DNA from: Amycolatopsis tolypomycina
GTDB taxonomy: Bacteria > Actinomycetota > Actinomycetes > Mycobacteriales > Pseudonocardiaceae
Assembly (NCBI RefSeq): GCF_900105945.1
Contig: NZ_FNSO01000004.1
Location: 7,196,001-7,260,000 of the forward strand
Length of the DNA stretch: 64,000 nt
Reading direction: 5' to 3'
How positions within the stretch are numbered: the first letter of the stretch is position 1; each line of letters opens with the position of its first letter. The notes beneath the pieces are model-generated. The model was given only the letters and a program-made list of their open reading frames with translations, was not told where the DNA came from and did not search any database. Below are positions 9,377 to 18,634 of this stretch, one piece after another. The position numbers were made by a program, and so were the translations under genes.

Positions 9377-10105
9377 TCAGCGGTCCCAGTTGTGCCGCTC
9401 GAGATGTGTCACATCGGTCTTTGCCGCCGCGGCGATAGCGTCGGGCCAGCGCAGCCCTTTTGCTTCGTAATGCTGCACCGCGTCGGCCAAGGCTTCGGCC
9501 CGCGGAGTGAGTCGCCAGCCGAGCGACCGAAACAGCGTGATCGCCCGGGTCTCCCGCGTGCAGGTCGCGGTGACGGCGTCCACGCGCAGATCTGCGGCCA
9601 CGTGACCGAACAGCGTTGCCGGGTATCCGTCGAGGAACAGCGGTGTGTCGGGCGGCGACCAGCCGGTCAACGGCGTCATCTCGGGTGGGTGCTGACGCCC
9701 GACGTGGCGGGCCACGGCCAGCAAGGCCATGTCGCCGAGCGCCTGGTCGTCCTCGGTGTTGTCGATCTGGTGCGCCAGGCTGGCCGCGGCTCGGATGGCG
9801 TCGCCCCACGTCCAGGACGCTTCGAACTCCTCCGAGAGCTGCGCCAGGCGGGCTGCCTTCTCGGTGAGCCGGAATCCGAACGCCGGATAACCGGCAGAGG
9901 CTCCGGTGAAGCCGTCGAGGTATTCGGGGGTAGCCCCGAGGCCCTGCAGGACGTGGCCGTGCAAGCCGAGCGGGTCGTGGTCGTCGAAGGCGGATGCGGT
10001 TGACGTGCCGGCGGGCGGATGGGTTCGCCGTTGCGCCCCGGCGTGGTTGGTGACGTAGCGAAGGCGCCCGTAGAGCTCGGCGCAGCCCAGGATTGAAGGA
10101 GTCAT
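9377..10105 (-). CDS. Unassigned 242-residue cytosolic protein
   Basis: I do not recognise the family. The protein has no membrane segment or signal peptide and contains several short Trp/Leu-rich stretches (SWTWGDAIRAAASLAHQID, LFRSLGWRLTPRAEAL) that look like small helical repeats. ATG 10105 is taken because the stop of the ArdC-like gene lies just 17 nt upstream, suggesting one operon. It is followed by a strong hairpin. Occurrence next to an ArdC-like gene suggests a role in element establishment or maintenance, but this is inference from position only. Confidence 0.6.
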   Translation of the reverse strand: MTPSILGCAELYGRLRYVTNHAGAQRRTHPPAGTSTASAFDDHDPLGLHGHVLQGLGATPEYLDGFTGASAGYPAFGFRLTEKAARLAQLSEEFEASWTWGDAIRAAASLAHQIDNTEDDQALGDMALLAVARHVGRQHPPEMTPLTGWSPPDTPLFLDGYPATLFGHVAADLRVDAVTATCTRETRAITLFRSLGWRLTPRAEALADAVQHYEAKGLRWPDAIAAAAKTDVTHLERHNWDR

Positions 10106-10122
10106 AGCGCGCCCCGGCCGAT

Positions 10123-11091
10123 TCACGCGACCGCGGGAACGCCGCGCGCAGCAGCCAGATCCTCGAGAGTCGCCACGGGTGAAGCTGCCGCGTGGCCAAG
10201 CCGGTCCAGGATCCGATCCGCAACGCGGAGCACGCACTCCGCCGAAGTGCGTGCCGTCTCGCGATCGGCCGCCCAACCGGCGACGTAGGGCACGGAGTAC
10301 GCCAGCGTGTCCATGCCGCAGACCGCGGCGACGATGCACGCCACCGACTCGGCCTCGACCTCCAGCACATGCCGTGGCGTGGTGGCCAGACGAGTTTCGT
10401 GGTCGCACAGGATGTGCGCCAGCTCGTGCGTCAGCGTCTTCGCGGCCTGCGCGGGTTCGACGTCGTCGCGCACGGTCACGCGTCGCTCGGAGAAGACGGT
10501 TCGGCCGAAGGCGCCGCCGCAGTCTCCACGCTCGACCGTGAAGCCGCGTGCGCCGATCTGGGCGGCGACCCCGTCCCACAGGCCACGTGGCGCGTCGCCG
10601 CACAGCGCGATCGGCTCCGGCGGCGACGGCTGCGCGGCCCGAGGATCGCCCTGCAGCTGGGAGACGTCGACGACGGGCACGAGCATGAATCCCGACAGCG
10701 CGGGCGCCTTGTCCGGGTCCGGCTCGACACCTTCGCTCGGTTTGGTGTTCTCGTCGTCGGTCATCCTGCGGAAGCACGGCTTCCAGATCTTGATCTTGTG
10801 CGTGCCCTTGCGCATGAAGCCGTAGCCTTCGCGCTTCCACTCCGAGAGCGGCCGAACGTCGGTGGCTTCCGGGCACTGCTGCAGGATCATGATCAAGTTG
10901 TTGAGACTGTAGCGGCGCAGCCACGCCCGGGAGGTGATCAGCTGCTGCCAGCCGTCGGCGGTCATCAGCTTGTCCACGCCCTCCAGCAGCTGCTCGCGGG
11001 CAGCTTCGAGGCGCTCAGCGCGTTCTTCGGGCGTAACCGTGCGCCGGGCCTTCGTTGCAGCCCTGGACGGTCGACGGGGTGTGCGCGTCAT
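10123..11091 (-). CDS. ArdC-like antirestriction protein with metallopeptidase motif
   Basis: The 322-residue protein combines an N-terminal ArdC/DUF1738-type ssDNA-binding region (about 20-130; WQQLITSRAWLRRYSLNNLI, then GYGFMRKGTHKIKIWKPC) with a C-terminal zinc metallopeptidase-like domain. The latter carries LTHELAHILCDH (HExxH near residue 220), followed by a downstream EVEAESVA glutamate segment. ArdC proteins protect incoming DNA from host restriction during conjugation. AAAGGAT precedes the ATG. Position within the putative conjugative operon fits an early-transfer protection role. Proteolytic activity is not established for the family as a whole. Confidence 0.8.
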   Translation of the reverse strand: MTRTPRRPSRAATKARRTVTPEERAERLEAAREQLLEGVDKLMTADGWQQLITSRAWLRRYSLNNLIMILQQCPEATDVRPLSEWKREGYGFMRKGTHKIKIWKPCFRRMTDDENTKPSEGVEPDPDKAPALSGFMLVPVVDVSQLQGDPRAAQPSPPEPIALCGDAPRGLWDGVAAQIGARGFTVERGDCGGAFGRTVFSERRVTVRDDVEPAQAAKTLTHELAHILCDHETRLATTPRHVLEVEAESVACIVAAVCGMDTLAYSVPYVAGWAADRETARTSAECVLRVADRILDRLGHAAASPVATLEDLAAARGVPAVA

Positions 11092-11199
11092 GACAGATCC
11101 TTTCGGATGGGTTTGGTGCGGTGTTGGTGGTTCGGTGGTGCGCCGGGGTTGCCGTCCCGGAACACCACGGCTATGGGTGTTCTCGCTGTCCGCGAGCTG

Positions 11200-11901
11200 T
11201 CAGCCTTCGGCGTGCTCCCACTCGAAATTGGCGCCGATCGCGTACCGGCCGTCCGCCTCCCGCATGACTTGCGTCGGCACGTATCCGTCCTGGATCGCGG
11301 CGAGCGGGTCAAGGAGCATGATCGTGCTGTCCTCCCAGTACGCCACCGTGGCGCCCGGGTACTGCCGCCCGCAGGCGTTGAGCCAGGCGACAACGACAAC
11401 CGCGACGTCGGGGCGGAAGCGCGGGGTCCCCGACCGGCTCCAGCCGGACACGGGGTCCACCTGGGCCGGGAAGCCGGGATCGTCGCCGGTAGCGTTGATC
11501 TTGACCAGGACTTCGCCCGCCTCGGGCGCGAGCCGGTCAGCACCGGCGAGCAACGCTTGCTCGGCGGCGGCGACGTCGGCGGCTGGTGTGGTCAGTTCCC
11601 ATTCCCACGCACCGGCGCCGATCGGGTAGCGGCCATCCGCGCCCGGTCCGATGCGTTCCGCGCGACCGGCCGCGGTTTCGGTGATGGCGACTACCTCGCC
11701 GTCGAATGCGGCGGCGATGGCACCGTGGCAGTCGCTCAGCCAGGAGACCACGGCTTCGGCCGCCGCGCGGCTGAAGCGCGGCCGAGTGAACCCGTTCCAA
11801 CGCTTGTCCTCGATCACGGCCGGGAAGGCGGCGCCGGAGTCGGCCACGGTCACGTAGACCTCACCCGACTGGGCGCGGTCGCCTGCAGGTGCGGTGTTCA
11901 T
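11200..11901 (-). CDS. Unassigned protein with internal duplication
   Basis: The 233 residues contain two related halves of about 110 residues. GRYPIGAGAWEWELTTPA ends the first and GRYAIGANFEWEHAEG the second. Each half also has a P-rich start (TRPRFSRAAAEAVVSWL and TPRFRPDVAVVVVAWLN) and a strand with a Gly-Ala-Val pattern. No signal peptide or catalytic motif is recognised. GGAGG is 7 nt before ATG 11901. It lies between the ArdC-like gene and another small unknown in one minus-strand operon. Confidence 0.65.
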   Translation of the reverse strand: MNTAPAGDRAQSGEVYVTVADSGAAFPAVIEDKRWNGFTRPRFSRAAAEAVVSWLSDCHGAIAAAFDGEVVAITETAAGRAERIGPGADGRYPIGAGAWEWELTTPAADVAAAEQALLAGADRLAPEAGEVLVKINATGDDPGFPAQVDPVSGWSRSGTPRFRPDVAVVVVAWLNACGRQYPGATVAYWEDSTIMLLDPLAAIQDGYVPTQVMREADGRYAIGANFEWEHAEG

Positions 11902-11920
11902 CGGGAACCTCCGTAGGCGT

Positions 11921-12451
11921 TCAGGCGGCGGGAGGAACCGAGTGCAGACTTCGAGTCGGCGCGTACGTGCCTACGACGTGGGTTCCTTCGTGCAGCACCG
12001 TCAAGGCGGCGTGCGGCATCGGTTCTCCGGCGTACGGGGTGTGCATGATCAGCCGTCCGGCGAGGTCGCCTTCGGCGTCGTCCGGCACGCGCCGGACGGT
12101 GAAGGTGAAGGCGCCGCGCGGGTCCCCGACCGAAATGGACACCGTGACCGAGTCTTCGGATTCGTCGGTGTGGACGGCCGCACTGTTGCACCAGGACAGC
12201 GGGATCCGCTCGGGATCGTGCGGACCTTCGCCGTAGTCCGGGTCGGTCTCGGTCGTCGGTTCGAAGTCGGCACACGCGCTGTCGCCGGACGTCGATTCGT
12301 AGCCGTCCAGAGTCTCGGCCAGTTCCTCCCCGCAAGCTCGGCACCGATGCGTCGGAGCCGAGTCCGTGTCGAACTGCAGAGTGATCGATTCGGCGACGTC
12401 GTCGGACAACAGCCCCATGGGGGTTCCGTCCACAGACAGCACAGCAAACAT
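11921..12451 (-). CDS. Unassigned 176-residue protein with a single CxxC
   Basis: The acidic protein starts MFAVLSVDGTPMGLLSDDVA and contains HRCRACGEEL near residue 40, with isolated cysteines later, suggesting a small zinc site. ATG 12451 is preferred over upstream GTG/TTG codons because GTGAGG lies about 5-6 nt upstream. I recognise no family. It is 19 nt upstream of the duplicated-domain gene and downstream of another acidic Cys-containing protein, so it is probably part of the same operon. Confidence 0.55.
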   Translation of the reverse strand: MFAVLSVDGTPMGLLSDDVAESITLQFDTDSAPTHRCRACGEELAETLDGYESTSGDSACADFEPTTETDPDYGEGPHDPERIPLSWCNSAAVHTDESEDSVTVSISVGDPRGAFTFTVRRVPDDAEGDLAGRLIMHTPYAGEPMPHAALTVLHEGTHVVGTYAPTRSLHSVPPAA

Positions 12452-12524
12452 TGCAGCCTCACAAGAAAGTAGAGTTAGCGCACAGCTCACGAAGACGCGG
12501 GACCGCCTGCGCTACGGCGAAAGA

Positions 12525-13316
12525 TCAGGAGATGGAGAAGCCGACGCGGCCGGTAGCGCATGCCGGGCACTCGACGGTGCCGGATTCGTCGTCGACGTCG
12601 GCGGCATCATCGAAGTCCCAGGCGTCGGCGTCGCAGTCGTCGGGCCGGAAGTGCCACGACCCCGACTCCGCCGACCAGCGCATCCCGCACGATCCGCACC
12701 CGGCGAGACAGGTTGACGCGCCGAACCCTTCGATTTCGAACAGCGAGCACAGCAAGTCGTCGCTGTCCCCTGAGATGCCGGCGACGCCGACCAGGGCCGC
12801 CGTGAAGTCGCCCGTCTCGCCGACCAGGTACCACCCGGCGGGGACGGTGTAGGCGCGTTCGGTGATCTCCCACCGGTCGGCGTACGCGTGCCCGTACCGG
12901 ATCGCTCGGCTGTTGGCTTCCCGGGAAAAGCGGTAGTCGACGCCGACCAGCGCGAAGGGCCGGACGACGTGCACGGCCGTCACCGTGCGTCCCTCGGACA
13001 GATAGGTCTGGCCCGCGTCTTCCTGCAGTACGTCGCGCGTGTCGACGTACCCGGCCGCCTGCAGCTCACCCAACACGCCGGACACGGACCGGTCGGCGAC
13101 GTCGGGATACTTGGGCGCGTCCGGCCGGAAGTCCGCGAGTTCGACACGCGCGTACGGCTCAACGGCGTAGACGCACTCCGCGTACGTGGCGAACTTCAGC
13201 GCATCGTGGAGCCGTCGGCCCCAAGGGTGGTCGGAGCTGCCCACTAGGGCTTGAATGGTGTCCGCCGCGTCGACGGTAAGAGAAAATTGGGATACGCACG
13301 CCTCAAGCATGGTCAT
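12525..13316 (-). CDS. Unassigned acidic protein with C-terminal zinc ribbon
   Basis: The protein (263 residues from ATG 13316; GTG 13319 is an alternative) starts MTMLEACVSQFSLTVDAAD. Its C-terminus carries CLAGCGSCGMRW and ECPACATG, two CxxC-type pairs separated by an Asp-rich insert, consistent with a zinc ribbon. GAAGG lies 4-7 nt before the start pair. It is the first gene of the minus-strand accessory operon, downstream of the promoter at 13397-13424. An upstream in-frame ATG at 13424 would fall inside that promoter and is rejected. Confidence 0.6.
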   Translation of the reverse strand: MTMLEACVSQFSLTVDAADTIQALVGSSDHPWGRRLHDALKFATYAECVYAVEPYARVELADFRPDAPKYPDVADRSVSGVLGELQAAGYVDTRDVLQEDAGQTYLSEGRTVTAVHVVRPFALVGVDYRFSREANSRAIRYGHAYADRWEITERAYTVPAGWYLVGETGDFTAALVGVAGISGDSDDLLCSLFEIEGFGASTCLAGCGSCGMRWSAESGSWHFRPDDCDADAWDFDDAADVDDESGTVECPACATGRVGFSIS

Positions 13317-13396
13317 CACTGAGCCTTCAGTCAGGTGAGCGGTGTTGGTTGGCGAACCGGAGAGTTTGGGGTTGCCGTCCCACTCTCCTACAATCC

Positions 13397-13424
13397 ATTC
13401 TAGGTCCGAGTCGCACAAAATCAA
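13397..13424 (-). promoter_or_regulatory. Sigma70-like promoter for the minus-strand accessory operon
   Basis: Read on the minus strand, TTGATT (13424-13419) and TAGAAT (13402-13397) are separated by 16 nt. Transcription would start near 13390, giving a leader of about 70 nt to the start at 13316-13319. This supports the downstream start codon. Confidence 0.55.
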
Positions 13425-13833
13425 GACCCCAACGGGTTATTTCCCGACAATTATGCGCTCCTTGCAGACTCGCCAGGCCAGAGCGAGAGGGCAATAGATC
13501 GAAGCAAACACGCAGGACAGCGCGCTGCCGAAATGCAGACGAGCAGAAGCGGGAATAAATAAAGACCAATATGAATAGAGTGCAACAAATAGAGACAAGG
13601 AAACGCGTGCAAGGATTTTGTTCGAATGAATCCGGTTGCACGGTCACAAACCTGTCGGCAGCCAGCCCCTCCCGACTGTTCACATGCCTGCCGGCATCCG
13701 AGTCGGGCGTCACATCGGTAGGCACCATAAGCCCGCCGACCTGGCGCTTAAAATGCTGGCGAGGGCTACCGCTCTAACAGGCATCGCGAGAAGACCGTCA
13801 CCAGGACCTTACGGCGGCAGCATCCTCCACCGG
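13425..13833. other. Gene-free, AT-richer spacer between accessory operon and Tad locus
   Basis: About 410 bases without a convincing gene. The middle (13540-13640) is notably A/T-rich for this window, with several short frames but no ribosome-binding site or family match. It separates the promoter of the accessory operon from the 3' end of the Tad-locus minus-strand genes, and could contain an attachment or regulatory region. I saw no clear repeat. Confidence 0.4.
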
Positions 13834-16485
13834 TCAACTAGCTGCCGCACTGTCGGCGGCATCCTTCCATCGCGCGCTGCCTCGACGCTGGAGAAAATCG
13901 GCGAGATTGAGGGTCTCGGCACTCACCTGCTGGTCGATCTCGGCGAGCGTCGTGGTCAGGAGCGCGACGGTCCGCGGAATAGCCGCGTACTGGCCCAACC
14001 GTGCCTGCATACGAATGATATCGCGGTAGACGCCTTCGTTGTACTGGTCGAACTTGCGAGCTCGTTCGAGCAGAACCAGCGCGGTCTCCGGGGAAATTTC
14101 GCCGTCGGCGCGGATAAGCACGCCGAGCGCATCCAAGACGTCTCGGCGGACGGATTCCCGGAAGGGTTCGATCCATTGGGCGAGCAGATCCTCGGCGAGG
14201 TCGCCGCGGTACAGCTCGACCGCGTCGCGGAGGCCGGTACTGCCGTGCTCGTCCGGTGGGCGCTGCGCCTGCAGAACGCGCTGCAGCTGCCAGAAGTCGA
14301 CGTCGAGGAGTTCGTCGCTGAGCCGGTAGCGACCGTCCTCGTTAAGGACGAGGTTGCCCGTCTGGCCGTCGGTGGCGTCGGCGAGCGCGCGGCGCAACGT
14401 CGAGAGGGTGTTGTGGAACGAGTTGTACGGCCTCGGTGGACGGCTGTCGGGCCAGACGGCCTCGTTGAGAACCTCGCGCCGGACTCCCTGGGGATGCAGC
14501 GCGAGGAAGACGAGGACTTCACGCTGTTTCGGCGTGAACGCACCGCCCAGCTCGCGATCGCCTGCTTCATCCCGTACGGCGAGTTGAACTCGGCCCAGCA
14601 CACGCAGGAACAGCCGGGTCTGCTTGGTACCGACCGGCGGTTCCTCGCGGGCCGGCGGCTGGTTATCCTCGGCGTGCTGCACCTCCTGCTCGAGCGAGCT
14701 GCTCGCCTCAACCTCCGTCGATCGCTGCTCGGGAACCGGTTTCCGAGCCTGTTCAGCGGCGCTCTCTGCAACTCGGAGCACTTCGAGGAGAGAGGTGGCG
14801 TCGGCAGCCGGAACGTTGAACAGGCGCGTACCGGTGAGGACGTCGTCGATCCCGGGACTGATCGCGCTGACGGTGCCGTCCTGGCGGACGAGCAGAGTCG
14901 CCCCGGGACGCCACTGGCCGAGGAACACGCCGGCCAAGCCGAGCGTCGAGCCGTTGTCGAGGACGGCTTGCAGGCGACGATCAGCGTGGGATGCAGGCCT
15001 GGCGAGCAGTACGAGCGAAGGTACAGCGGGCCGAGCTCCAGTCTCCTCGATCGCGTGGCGAGTACGAGTCAGCAGGGCCGCCTCCATCTCGTCGAGCGCG
15101 GCATCGAGCGTCGCGACGACGTGAACACTGCTCGGCAGATCCTCAACGGCGATGCCGTCGAAAACCAAACGCAAGTCGTCGACGGGCACGATCACGCCGA
15201 CACCGTTGCCAGGCTGCTGCTCGGCGATCAGGTGCAGGAGCAGCGCGCGAGCGGCCGCGGTCGCTCCGGCGCCGGCAAGGCCAAGCCCGCGGGTGCTGGC
15301 GAGGCTCAAGGCCAGTTCGCGACGTTCTCGAACGCCGATCTTCGCGGACACCTGGTCCAGCTCGCCGCTGAGTTCCGACTCCCCCGGTAAGGCCAGGTCG
15401 ACGAGCTCGGCAACTTCACCAGGCCGCAGGTCGCCGTCGTCGTGTGCGGCGCAGAGGGCGCGGACCACGGGGGCGATCGGGCGCTGAAGGTCAGCACGGT
15501 CGCCGCTTCCGATCCGATAGCGCCGCCGACGCCACATCCTGGTCGACACCACGGCCACGGCGATCGCTCCGGTGAGGCCGAGGCTGACGAACACACCCGT
15601 CACCAGGTCGACGGCAGGCTCGGGACGGTCCTCCCGGTGCTCCCCCGCCGCGGTAGGTTCCGGAGCCGGCTGGGTGGGCGCCGTGGTTGTGGGAGGCGGT
15701 GGCTGTCGAGGCGGCACTCGCGGGTGCTCCTGGTTGGGCGCCGGGATGTACGCGGTGATCTTCCAGCCGGGCCGCACCAGGCTGGGGTTCGTCAGGGCAC
15801 GTCCGTCGGGCTGCTCCAGGCCGCGGTTCAGCTGAAAGAGCTCGGGCCAACGGCTGCCGCCACCAGGACCGTAGAGGCGCTCGGCGACGCGCCACAGGCT
15901 GTCGTAGACCCCCTCGTGTGGGAGTCGGACTTCCTCGGTGACCTGGACCATGCCGGCCGGAGCAGGCGCAGCGGGATCGATAACCACGCTGGTCGCCTGT
16001 GGTGCAGGACCCGGGTCCAGGGATGCGACGACGGCGACCGGCCGGAGGCCGATTGTGAGCGCCGCGGTGCCCGCAAGCGGCGCTGAGTACGAGCTTCGGC
16101 TGCCGAGCAGGGTAAGCACGATGGTCCCGACGAGGACCGCGGCGACCCCGCGCAGCGGGCCGGGCCGGCGACTCGGCCACGTCATTCCACGCGCTGCGTC
16201 GACGGAGCAGCGAAGGACGTCCAGAACGAAGAAGAACCAGACGATCCAGCACACCACCGCCAAGATGTTCAGCAGGAAGCGGACGCTCATCGGGTTGAGC
16301 AGGGTCGCCTGGATCTCGTCCCAGGTCGGCAGCTGGTCCGGCAGCGGCCAGCCCACGAAGTGCACCAGAGCCCAGGGCAGGCCCGCCACGAGACCGATCA
16401 GGACGCCGGATGCGAGCAGTCCGCGGACACACCGGAGTGCCCCGACGAGCACCCGCGTCCGGCGAGAGAGGGCCGACACGGTCAC
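13834..16485 (-). CDS. LysM and BTAD-domain membrane regulator
   Basis: The 883-residue protein begins at GTG 16485, which overlaps the upstream TGA (GTGA). N-terminal hydrophobic helices lie at about residues 10-35, 65-90 and 110-125. A LysM-like region follows (EGVYDSLWRVAERLYG, then NPSLVRPGWKITAYIP, about 190-250), a Pro-rich linker, and another helix (GVFVSLGLTGAIAVAVVSTRMW near 305). The C-terminus is an OmpR-like winged helix plus BTAD tetratricopeptide domain (TPKQREVLVFLALHPQG to the end). Such 'LysM-BTAD' proteins commonly accompany actinobacterial Tad/conjugation loci and probably regulate or anchor them, although DNA binding is not shown. It is the last gene of the minus-strand Tad operon. 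Confidence 0.75.
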   Translation of the reverse strand: MTVSALSRRTRVLVGALRCVRGLLASGVLIGLVAGLPWALVHFVGWPLPDQLPTWDEIQATLLNPMSVRFLLNILAVVCWIVWFFFVLDVLRCSVDAARGMTWPSRRPGPLRGVAAVLVGTIVLTLLGSRSSYSAPLAGTAALTIGLRPVAVVASLDPGPAPQATSVVIDPAAPAPAGMVQVTEEVRLPHEGVYDSLWRVAERLYGPGGGSRWPELFQLNRGLEQPDGRALTNPSLVRPGWKITAYIPAPNQEHPRVPPRQPPPPTTTAPTQPAPEPTAAGEHREDRPEPAVDLVTGVFVSLGLTGAIAVAVVSTRMWRRRRYRIGSGDRADLQRPIAPVVRALCAAHDDGDLRPGEVAELVDLALPGESELSGELDQVSAKIGVRERRELALSLASTRGLGLAGAGATAAARALLLHLIAEQQPGNGVGVIVPVDDLRLVFDGIAVEDLPSSVHVVATLDAALDEMEAALLTRTRHAIEETGARPAVPSLVLLARPASHADRRLQAVLDNGSTLGLAGVFLGQWRPGATLLVRQDGTVSAISPGIDDVLTGTRLFNVPAADATSLLEVLRVAESAAEQARKPVPEQRSTEVEASSSLEQEVQHAEDNQPPAREEPPVGTKQTRLFLRVLGRVQLAVRDEAGDRELGGAFTPKQREVLVFLALHPQGVRREVLNEAVWPDSRPPRPYNSFHNTLSTLRRALADATDGQTGNLVLNEDGRYRLSDELLDVDFWQLQRVLQAQRPPDEHGSTGLRDAVELYRGDLAEDLLAQWIEPFRESVRRDVLDALGVLIRADGEISPETALVLLERARKFDQYNEGVYRDIIRMQARLGQYAAIPRTVALLTTTLAEIDQQVSAETLNLADFLQRRGSARWKDAADSAAAS

Positions 16486-16874
16486 GGCACTGGTACGGGA
16501 GTCCGGGTGGACGCATCGGCGGCCGATGTCCGCGTCCCGGCGAGCGCCGGCGGCGCGCTCGGGCTGATCTTCGAGGCAGGGGCGCTCGCGGCCTGCCGCT
16601 TGCGCCTGGCCCGGGTCGTCTTGCGGCCGTCGCGCCACTGGGCGAGGTCGGCAGCCGGGACATCGGTGAACTTGGCCAGCTCGTCAACGCCGATGACGTC
16701 GCTCGCTCCGACGAGGACGTCTCCAAGCTGCCGGTCGATCTCGCCGAGCTTGTCGGCCACTTCAGTCCGCTGCCGCACGAGCTCGCCGACGCGCCGCGCG
16801 GCTTCGGTCCTCTTCGCGCTGCGGGCTGCGTCTGCTTCCTCGACGCGGCGTTCGATCTCTTCGGTAGTCACCAT
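16482..16874 (-). CDS. Coiled-coil small protein of the Tad locus
   Basis: The 130-residue protein has a charged helical N-terminus (EEIERRVEEADAARSAKR to about residue 55) likely to form a coiled coil, and a short VDELAKFTDVPAADLAQW segment. Its Ala/Pro/Thr-rich tail is low complexity. No membrane segment is present. I recognise no named family. Its stop overlaps the start of the LysM-BTAD gene by 3-4 nt and it sits 12 nt downstream of the TadG-like gene, so expression is presumably coupled. A cytoplasmic adaptor for the membrane regulator is possible but unproven. Confidence 0.6.
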   Translation of the reverse strand: MVTTEEIERRVEEADAARSAKRTEAARRVGELVRQRTEVADKLGEIDRQLGDVLVGASDVIGVDELAKFTDVPAADLAQWRDGRKTTRARRKRQAASAPASKISPSAPPALAGTRTSAADASTRTPVPVP

Positions 16875-16886
16875 TTTCTTGTCCTC

Positions 16887-17327
16887 TCATGGAAGTACGC
16901 CGGAGATTCCGCGCTGTGGTTCGGCTTGTCCGGCTCCGGTTACGGTGATCGAGGCGATGCTGACGAGCCCGAGCAGCTGGGTGGGCTGGTCGATGGTGAC
17001 GGTTACGGCGACCTTGTTGCCGGTGACCGACACGCTGCCGGTGTGTCCCGCGGCGGCGAGGTAACTCCGGGCCGCAGCGCCAGCCCGCTGCGGGACCAGG
17101 CGCAGCGAGCCGTCGGCGCGGTACGCAGCCAGATCGATCTCCTGGGCGCCGGCCCGTGCGGCCTCCTGCGCCTCGCCGATCGCGCGGACCTTGGCGGCCA
17201 GTGCCAGCCCGCCATCGAGTACGAGGCCGGCGAAGAGGAGGGCCGCGAGCGCGATGGTGACGACGAAGGCGGTCACCCGGCCTTCTTCGTCGTCGCGCAG
17301 CCGACGCAGCACTGCGATCGAGCTCAT
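16887..17327 (-). CDS. TadG/TadE-like pseudopilin
   Basis: The 146-residue protein starts at ATG 17327, with GGAGG 6 nt upstream. The N-terminus RRLRDDEEGRVTAFVVTIAL is the typical RxxxDxxG leader and hydrophobic segment of actinobacterial Tad-locus TadE/TadG-like proteins (about residues 6-40). A short extracellular domain follows. It is expected to sit in the membrane as a minor pilin or assembly factor. The recombinase module at 17.4-20.7 kb lies just upstream and separates it from the other tadE-type genes, so its transcription from the original operon promoter is probably disturbed. Confidence 0.7.
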   Translation of the reverse strand: MSSIAVLRRLRDDEEGRVTAFVVTIALAALLFAGLVLDGGLALAAKVRAIGEAQEAARAGAQEIDLAAYRADGSLRLVPQRAGAAARSYLAAAGHTGSVSVTGNKVAVTVTIDQPTQLLGLVSIASITVTGAGQAEPQRGISGVLP

Positions 17328-17458
17328 GCTGTACCTCCAGAGGTTGTGGGAAGTCCCGCCAGTTGCTGCTGTGTGCGTTGGCCCTGGTAGAGCTGCTGGC
17401 CTGGCCAGGGTGGTTCTGTTCGTTCGCATAACGATTCCGACCGTTCGTCGAGATTCCT

Positions 17459-17469
17459 GACAGACTGTC
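17459..17469. repeat. Small palindrome upstream of the first recombinase gene
   Basis: GACAG-A-CTGTC is an odd-centred 5-1-5 palindrome 37 nt before the recombinase start. Its layout matches the GCATC-T-GATGC core upstream of the second module, though the bases differ. It could be a recombinase or HTH-protein binding site. Confidence 0.3.
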
Positions 17470-17506
17470 GCCTTCTGCGATGTCTGGTCGCTCTGGCTGA
17501 TCCGAG

Positions 17507-18634
17507 GTGCGCGTGGCGCTGGCTGAGGTTCGGTCGTTGCGAGCACCGCGGCAGCTGCGGACACCGCTGGAGCAGGAGGACTACGAGCAGGAGCTGGTCG
17601 ATCAGTACGCGCTGGCGATGGCCGGCGCGGGGATCACCGACAAGCACGTGAGCGACCACCGCAGCGCGGTGTTCGAGTTCGCCCGGTTCGTCGGACGACC
17701 GGTATGGACGGTCACGGCCGAGGACGCCGACCGATTCCTCGGCTACCTGCGCAAGGACCGAGCACAAGCCAAGACCACAGTGCAGAACAAGGCATGGAAG
17801 CTGGCCCAGTTCTTCGACTTCCTCATCACCCGCTACCAAGGCGACCTGCACGCGCTGACCGGGCACGTCGTGACCCAGCCGATCGACGAGTTCAACCGGC
17901 CAGCCAAGGCCACCCAGGGCTCCCCGCGGATCCCGCCGAGCCAGGACGAGATCGACCTGCTGTTCAGCGCGTGGCGCCTGGCGTTGCCCGAGGCGCGGAA
18001 GTACCTTCCCGCCGCACGGGACTACCTCGCCGCGTCGCTCTGGCGCCGCGCCGGGCTGCGGATCACCGAAACGGTCATGCTCGACATCCGCGACTGGCGC
18101 CCCGATCTCGGCGAGCTCGGCAAGCTGAACATCCGCTTCGGCAAAGGCAGCCGAGGCCGGGGACCGAAGACCCGGCTGATCCCGGCAATCGACTCGGTGA
18201 ACGCGTTGATCACCTGGTGGCTCACCGACGTCCGTCACCAGTTCGGCGACGACTACGACGACCCGGACGCGCCGCTGCTGCCCAGCGAACGCCGCGACCG
18301 GCACACCGGGCACTGCCTGCGCGCCGGCGACGACGCGCTGCGGACCGGCCTGGCCGGGGCAGTCGAGCGCTGGCTGCCGGCCTGGAACGGGCGCCTCAGC
18401 CCGCACGGCCTGCGGCACTTCTGCGCATCCTCTCTCTACGCCAGAGGTGTTGACCTCAAAGCGATCCAGGACCTGCTCGGCCATTCCTGGCTCTCCACCA
18501 CCACCGGCTACATCCACGTCCACGACGACCACATCGAACACGCCTGGACCACCGCCAACGACCGGGTCACAGCCCGGCTCGGCACCGGAAAGGAGCGCAG
18601 CGATGCGCTGGAATCTGCGGATGAAAGCCGCTGA
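17507..18634 (+). CDS. Tyrosine recombinase (module 1)
   Basis: The 375-residue site-specific recombinase has a SAM-like N-terminal core-binding domain (about 25-125) and a complete catalytic domain. The latter shows Arg in AGLRITET (near 183), Lys in FGKGSRG (near 212), HGLRHF (near 300), LGHSWLSTTTGY with the second His near 324 and the nucleophilic Tyr near 335. The enzyme should cut and rejoin DNA through a phosphotyrosine link. GTG 17507 is the only early start and the ribosome-binding site is weak. Its stop overlaps the following HTH gene by 32 nt, so the three genes are translated as a unit. Confidence 0.85.
   Translation: MRVALAEVRSLRAPRQLRTPLEQEDYEQELVDQYALAMAGAGITDKHVSDHRSAVFEFARFVGRPVWTVTAEDADRFLGYLRKDRAQAKTTVQNKAWKLAQFFDFLITRYQGDLHALTGHVVTQPIDEFNRPAKATQGSPRIPPSQDEIDLLFSAWRLALPEARKYLPAARDYLAASLWRRAGLRITETVMLDIRDWRPDLGELGKLNIRFGKGSRGRGPKTRLIPAIDSVNALITWWLTDVRHQFGDDYDDPDAPLLPSERRDRHTGHCLRAGDDALRTGLAGAVERWLPAWNGRLSPHGLRHFCASSLYARGVDLKAIQDLLGHSWLSTTTGYIHVHDDHIEHAWTTANDRVTARLGTGKERSDALESADESR

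Noticed and set aside
13425..13833. Small genes in the AT-richer spacer
   Set aside because: Short frames lack ribosome-binding sites and recognisable motifs.
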